DNA from: Plakobranchus ocellatus
Taxonomy: Eukaryota > Mollusca > Gastropoda > Plakobranchidae
NCBI GenBank assembly: GCA_019648995.1
Contig: BLXT01005511.1
Location: forward strand, 2,476,421-2,496,827
DNA: 20,407 nt
Direction: 5' to 3'
How positions within the stretch are numbered: position 1 is the stretch's first letter; each line of letters starts with the position of its first letter. The notes under the pieces were generated by a model, which was given only the letters and a program-made list of their open reading frames with translations, searched no databases and was not told the origin of the DNA. A program made the translations under genes and the position numbers. Below are positions 10,501 through 17,956 of the stretch, one piece after another.

Positions 10501-13500
10501 CACTGCTACAGAGCTACCTATTACCCTTCACTTATGTATGTAAAACACAGCCTGATTCATCTATTCCCTCTTGCTTCCCATCTCCCCAGCTCACAGCCCA
10601 GAATGTGCCGCCCATGCTGTCGCCCAGAAGTCCCAACTCGAGCCTCAACGCCTCCTACTCTATGAACGGCGGCTCAGTGCCTTCCATCTATAATGCTGGA
10701 CTATCTGGCAACCCACCTTCTGCTATGGTTAATGGCGGCACAGGAAGTCACATGACTGTGCAAGTTAACGGAGCTGCTCCAACTCTGGTTAGATAATATC
10801 CTGATTTTCAAGTAGCCTACAAGGGATGGGATTTCTAGAAGAGAAAAAAAGCCCTCACATTGTCTACACGTTCAGAAATCGTTTTTCAATAAGCCTATTT
10901 TATAAAGCGATGAACAGCCCTAGTCTTTGGCTTTATTGTGATTATTGTAGTCTTTTTACAAAAATTATGTATTGAGGTAAAAAAATGAAATAAATCTCTT
11001 CCTCTGCTCTTACTTCTTTATTTCCCTTTTGATCTTGATTAATATGCAGCTTTTAAGAGTTAAACTGAGTCATTAGCAGGGAAGGGATATAACTTTGTTC
11101 TTTTTCCTAGCAATATCATTCGCTTTTTAAAAATTATTTCACTTTTGGTAAATTCAATGAATGGTATGGATGTTTTTTTTTTAATTTGAAGAAGGACTAT
11201 TTTTCAAAAACTCTTCATTTACTTCTACAATTTTTTTTTTACTCAAAGTAATCAAATTCTAAGTCCACATAAAAATGAAGAAGATTATATTTTGTCCTTT
11301 CCTTGTGCATGATTGTAGCCTCGATCTCCTCAGAATGACAGCAACTCACCGCGGGTCCAGTTTATCAAGTCTGGCTTTGAGAACCGTCGCCCGGAAGCCC
11401 CGCCCCCTGTCCCTCCTAAACGGCCACAGACTTTGAACTCGTCCAGTAAGTTATCTAGTGATTGTAAGATATCTTGTGCTTGCTCAGCGCTCCTCCACTG
11501 CAAGGTGACCTCAGGCTTTTAGGGCCTCATTAGGGTACATTAATGACTGGCTTAAATTCAACGCCCATGAGAAATGTCCCTGCAGATTTCAAGGTGGATG
11601 TGTTCACTACTGTGCTACTCACAACTCTTTGAGTGTGTGAATTTATTTATTAATATAAAACATCAACGATTATATACATAATCTGATCTTGATAAATGAA
11701 CAGCCTGGTTACAGCTGCTTACAGAGTGAACCGATGTTATCAAATTGATTGATTCTGCTGTTCTTCTCCATTACCCTTTAGTTGCAGATTGAAATTGTCA
11801 CAACCAGCATAGACCCAAATGGTTTTTACAAGGCTGAGATCACCAAAATAGTAATTGTTCTCAAAAAGTCATCAAAAGGAAATTTTCTCATCAAGCCACT
11901 GATATTTTACAAACTGACTAGTTATTAAAGCTGTGGGAAATCTTGGACGTTAATAAATTGAAACACTTCTCAATTATCCTGATTGACTGGTGTAAGGTTT
12001 AATTGCATTCAAAACTTTTCTAAACTTTGTTCAAATTGCGTCTTCTTCTTCACTTTCCTTGTCTAAAACAGACATTGGCGATCATGTTCCTCCACCCAAA
12101 CCTATTCTTAGTTAACCTTATAAAGTTGTTATTGCTACCCTTGCCTATTGCCCATGACGACTTTCAATAAAAGTTATTCCCTGTCTACTTCTCTGTCCAT
12201 GATATCCTCATCATTCCTCTGATAAACCACATCTCTAATTCTTCTAGTTTTTTCTCTTTTTCCTTGTTTATTTTCCAACACTCACAATCATAAGAACGTA
12301 CTGACTATATATATGTTTTCATTACCCTCATTTTGGTTTTCATATTTATGTTTCTGTCTGCCAGTATTGGTTTGTTTGGTTTTTTTTTTTTTGGAATGTA
12401 TCTTTGGCCATAGCTATTCTTTTACTACTTATTTCACTTATGCATTTGCCATCTGATGTTATCAGATAGCCTAGATATTTGAATTTTGTAACTTGTTTGA
12501 ATTGTTCGCCTTTGCAAACGAGATTGCACGTAAGGTTATAAGATTTCTTTGAGATGACCATACATTAGGTTTTTTTTTCACATTCAAGACAGGCCCAATA
12601 TTTTTTCGATCTTTAAAACTACAGTATCTAGAAGTTTTTGAAGTTGTTTGGCAGATTCTGCTATTAAAACTCTATCATCTGCATACCTGAGGTTATCAAA
12701 ATTTTCTCCATTTATTTTAAGCCTGAAATATCATAAACATTCCTTAAGATTGTTTCATTATATAAGTTAAAAAGATCAGAAGACATTACACATCCCTGCC
12801 TGACACCTCTTTTGATAGATTTGAAATCATTATGTTCTCCTTCAATTCTTACAGATGCAGTCTGATCCCAGTATAAATTTCTAATTACTCTCAGATCTTT
12901 CCCATCGATGTCTAAGTTTTCTAGCGTACGAAACAGCACTACTTTGTCAAAGGCCTTAGAATAATCAATGAAACAGAGGTGGAGATCTTTTTCCATTTCT
13001 ATACACCTTTCCGTAAGCATTGACAAAATGAATATTGCGTTTCTAGTCCCTTCACCAGGCATAAAGCCAAACTGTTTTGAAGATATTTCTGGTCTTAGAC
13101 TCTTGCGCATTCTGTGCATTAAACGTGTAACAGGATTTTTGTAGAATGGCTCATTAAACTGATTGTTCTAGGAAGTTTAAATTCTGTTGCTCCTGGCGTT
13201 TTAGACAATACAAAAAAACAGATTTACAAAGATCGTCTGGAATTGTACCATTATCGTATATTGCATTAAGAAGTTCTGTTGTCAGATCTATTCCTATATT
13301 ATTTAATGCTTTAATTATTTCTACTGGTATGTTGTCTGCTCCAGTAGCTTTTCCATTTCTCATTTTCTTTATTGCTGCTTCTGCCTCTTCTTTAAGGATA
13401 GTTGGGCCTCCTATGTTTTTCTTTGTTTGGGTTTTTTGCAACTTTCCTCTTTAAAAAGATCTTCAATATATTCTGACCATATGTTCAGTATTTCCTTCTT

Positions 13501-16500
13501 TTCCATTAACATTGTTCTATCTTTTGATTTTCTTACCACTGATGTCCTGAATTTTAGCATGCATGAATTTGCTGTCTAGATTTAGCTTTTGCTCTATTTC
13601 CAGACATTGTCGATTAATCCATTCTTCTTTCGCTGCATGCATTTTATTTTGCTTTTTTTCTTTGTTTACGTCTTTGTATTTGGCTTCTACAATTTTTGTA
13701 TTTGCGCCTTTTTTCCATCAAATCGAATATTTCTTTGTTTATCCATTTCTCATGCTCTTTTTTTTTTAATCTTTTTAAAATCTTTTTTTAGGAACGTTTT
13801 TCTCTATGACTTCATTAAGTGAATTTTTCATTTCTGACGATAGTTCTTCTACTTCTGAGATGTTGTTTAGAGTCTCATAATTGTTATGCACAGCTATAGC
13901 AATTTTGTCTCTTAGTCGTTAAGATTTTAGTAAGTCCATTTGGAATTTAGGATTAGCCTTTGCCTTTCTTAATTTCTTAAGTTTCATCTGAAATTTACAC
14001 ATGACTGAAATATGATCTGAATCACAGTTGGCTCCCGGCAATGATTTCGATGTTTTGATGGCGTTTTGGAATCGTTTTCTGAATGAGAATATAATCTATT
14101 TTGTTTTTACTTATATCTCCGGGGCTCTTACAAGTCCACTGTCACCTCGGGTAGTTTTGATACCAAGAATTTGTGATGGTAAAATCATTGATTGGGCACC
14201 ATTCAATTAGCCTACATCCACGCTCATTTAAATTCCCTATGCCACTGGACCCTTCAACATCTTCTACCCTTTCATTCCAACTTTTGCATTGAAATCTCTC
14301 ATTATTATTGATGTCTTGGGATTTTAGATAGTCTTTTTTCTTCCATTTCTTCATAAAACTTTTCTTCTCTGTCTACATCTTCACTGTCAGATGTTGGTGC
14401 ATATACTTGAATAATTCCTAGATTTAATGGTTTGGCTACCAATTTAGCTACAACTATTCTGTCTCATATTGGACACCAACTCCCAGACTTTTGGCCATTG
14501 TTACATCGAATAAGATACCGACGCCTCTTTCATGTGTGTGTCACCCAGAGTAAATTAGAGTTTTACTAAATCTTACCTCAACAAGCCCGAGTGAACTAAG
14601 TTTTATTCTGTCCATTTCTTGAATAACAATTTCTAACTTTCCCTTTTTATGCAGTGAACGCACATTCCATGTTGCTATTTTTGATGTTTGTTTGATATTA
14701 ATTTTGCGAGCAGACGCTGGATGAAGACCTGGAGCCATCTGCTGCACATGGCTATCCCTGCCGAACGAGGGATTTGGGTTGGAATCACAAATCCCCTTAA
14801 CGTTGTTACCTAGGTTTAAGTTTTTGGGGGTTTTTTTGCGGGGGAGTTACAGCAGTGGTTTCCCCATGTCTATTGCTGGTTTGTGTACGGGCTCTCCGTT
14901 AGCCTTTGTTTTGCAACTAATCCACAAGGCAGTGGGGATCTATGGATGGTCATTGCCTATTTAAAATCTTAGCCCTTTGCAGGTCTTATTTTTAGTCCTA
15001 CTGGGTCCCACTACCCTTCTTTACCGGTTTAGTCGCTGATTGTCCGACAGATTCAGTTTAACGTTATGCCCAGGACCCAAATTGTATCTACGTGCTTAAA
15101 AACGAGCTGCTGTTTTATATAGGCCTAAAATATAAGCCATTGTTTCATTACAACATAATGCAGTGATAATAAAAATTCAACAATGGGAATGGCGATATCA
15201 GTAATGAAACGGTGATTATTGAATTAATATAAGAATATTAGTCTATTCCTCTTAATTAACTTGTCTTTATATAAAATTTTTTTTAAGCACCTAAGATAAC
15301 CGCACAAACATTTGTGTCACGAAATCTGTTTATATTTATTTAGATGCTTTTGTTTGCTTTCCCATCCAACAATCTGCAGCTGCGGTGACTCGAACCCTAA
15401 CCATCACCAGCAACTCTGTCGCTAACGTACCTGTGAATGCCGTCCCGGCAGCACCCGTTCCTCCACCACCTCAGCCCATCCCTACGCCTGCTGTCATCTC
15501 TTTCGGTGAGGCTCCGCCCCTACACACACAACCTGCTGTGCCTCCACCCCCTCCCCCACTTCCACCGCCTGCACCAATCGAAATTGACAGAGAGAAAGGG
15601 ACGTTCACTATCCGCGACAGGTCAGGACGGGCCAGAACTGTCCGCATTGGGCGGGTTGTGTGGCCGCCACCAGTGCAGAGGGAGGAGCGGAATGACATTC
15701 AGGTGAGAGGTCACGGGGGTCAAATTGGGTTAACCAGATTATACTGGAGCTATCAGAGGTCGTCTAGATTCAATGGTTCTCTATGGCAACTGACTGTGAC
15801 AGTGAATAAACCTGTCTTGTCTTCAGTGCACCAGTATTATCAGAACCAAACTGCAAGCAGCATGACTACTAAATGTGAAGGGTTGGCAGGTTATTTACTA
15901 TAAACCTCTGCTTGTGTCTGTGTTTTGCCAAATTGTTTACTGTAAATACGTTCTTCTCTGCTTGTGTCTGTGTTTTGCCAAATTGTTTACTGTAAATACG
16001 TTCTTCTCTGCTTGTGTATGTGTTGTGGAATATTGTTTACTATAAATCAGTTCTCCTCTGCTTGTGTCTGTGATGTGGAAGATTGTTTACTATAAATCAG
16101 TTCTCTGCTTGTGTCTGTGTTGTGGAAGATTGTTTACTATAAATCAGTTCTTCTCTGCTTGTGTATGTGTTGTGGAAGATTGTTTACTATAAATCAGTTC
16201 TCCTCTGTTGTTGTGGAAGATTGTTTACTATAAATCAGTTCTCTGCTTGTGTCTGTGTTGTGTCAGGTTGGCAAGCTGGAGATAGACGAGCATGTGGCCA
16301 GTGGGATAGAGAGTCGCTACGCTGGCAAGAAGAAATGGGAGCCACCTAAAAAACAGGAGCCTGCGCCGGGACAGCCTAAACCCATACTCAAGACAGAGAG
16401 CAAGGTCAGTGTGCTGAGAGGGAAAACACCAGTTTTCTTTGTTATCAGTGTAGGAATTAGAAAGAAATATAAATGAGCTTGTGTAATGATAGCATAGGGA

Positions 16501-17681
16501 AGGCTGATGATGATGATGATAATAATAATAATAATAATCATTATAATGATGAGGATGACGATGACATTGAAGTAGTAGAGATTGTAGTGAAGATCAAAGT
16601 GGATTTGGTTTTGGGTGTTTGTTTGTTGTTGTGTTGTTATTGTCGTTGTTTTCGATGAAGGTGATGGAAGTGCTTGTCAAGATAAATACAATGACAATCA
16701 AGTTTTCACCTGTGTGTTCTCTCTCTGCCTTGCCTCACTGTATTTCTCTGTCTCTCTTTACTCCCTCACTATATTTACAGCTCCGCCACTTTATTCCTTC
16801 TTCTTCTGCCTTGCCTCACTGTATTTCTCTGTCTCTCTTTACTCCCTCACTATATTTACAGCTCCGCCACTTTATCCCTTCTTCTGTCTTGCCTCACTGT
16901 ATTTTTCGGTCTCTCTTTACTCCCTCACTATATTTACAGCTCCACCACTTTATCCCTTCTTTTTTTCTACTTGTCTCCATTTTGCTGTTCGCAACTTGGC
17001 CACGATTTCCAGACCGATCAGACCAACTTTCGACGCACAAAGTCCCTAATGGAGACCTCTCATGTGAACACTCTCAAGATCCTCGAGCAGAAGTTTGGAG
17101 GCGGCGGCTCTTCCAGCGGCGCAGACGCCAAAGTGCCAACCGTATCTGAAGGAACAGAGACAAGCAACGCCAATATCTACGACACCACAATTGTACCAGG
17201 TAATAGATCAAAAGGTGGCGTTATCGAGATAGTCTGTGCTTGTAACGGAGGTCAAAACCTTATGGGAAAGTTAGCCAAGCAGACAGAAATTACTACATAC
17301 CGTAGGAAATGGTGGTGGTGGTGGTGCCAGTTATCTCGCCCAGAAATCTTCATTGGCCTACCTTTGCAGGTTCAATGCCTTACAAAAACATACGGCCTGA
17401 GGAAGGCAAAGAAAGGCTGAGATCATACAGTTTGTGATTGGGCTTTATGCCACAAATAACCCATCAATAAGAAACATCAAGTCGAAGAAAATATAGAAAT
17501 CAAATGACTTTTGCAATGTTACCTATTCATAACAATTTCATATTTTTAACTCAGGTATTTTTTTTTATTTTTTATTGTGGTTAACATGAAGATTGCGTAA
17601 TATTTGCTTAGCCATGATATTTTTTATTGTGTGTTGATGGAAGGATCCAAAAAGTGTTAGAAAAATTCATGCCAAATTATA

Positions 17682-17717
<36 letters not shown>

Positions 17718-17797
17718 AGTTGTTAATGAGCTTGATATAAAAATGGATATAACATTTTTGAGATTTATTAATACTTTTAATCCCATTCCTGCCTCCT

Positions 17798-17845
<48 letters not shown>

Positions 17846-17906
17846 TATCCTCTCTCTCACTCTCATCGTCTTTCTCTCTCTCTTTCTTTCATTCTTTCTC
17901 TCTCTC

Positions 17907-17956
<50 letters not shown>

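Larger units (their letters stand above)
12050..15090 (-). mobile_element. Degenerate RTE/BovB-like non-LTR retrotransposon (LINE)
   Basis: Read on the minus strand, an apurinic-like endonuclease start (IATWNVRSLHKKGKLE, 14541-14747) is followed by QVYAPT (near 14386-14420) and NERGCRLIEWCPINDFTITN (14142-14354). A linker (AAKEEWINRQCLEIE, near 13580-13640) leads to the reverse transcriptase: ATGADNIPVEIIK (13154-13441), the FIDYSKAFDKV and GVRQGC motifs (12712-13119), a YADD catalytic box (12674-12685), KYLGYLITSDGKC (12346-12561) and a C-terminal CECWKINKEKEKK segment (near 12225-12295). Several frameshifts and stops break the frame, so it is inactive. Order and wording fit the RTE/BovB-like group often mislabelled as craniofacial development protein 2. 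The 5' leader and both ends are approximate. It is antisense to the host gene in intron 14. Confidence 0.88.

Noticed and set aside
16615..17149. Open frames spanning the 80-bp repeat as a separate repeated protein
   Set aside because: Composition is that of pyrimidine repeats, and the exon 17 frame is explained by the myosin. Kept only as a possible alternative exon extension.
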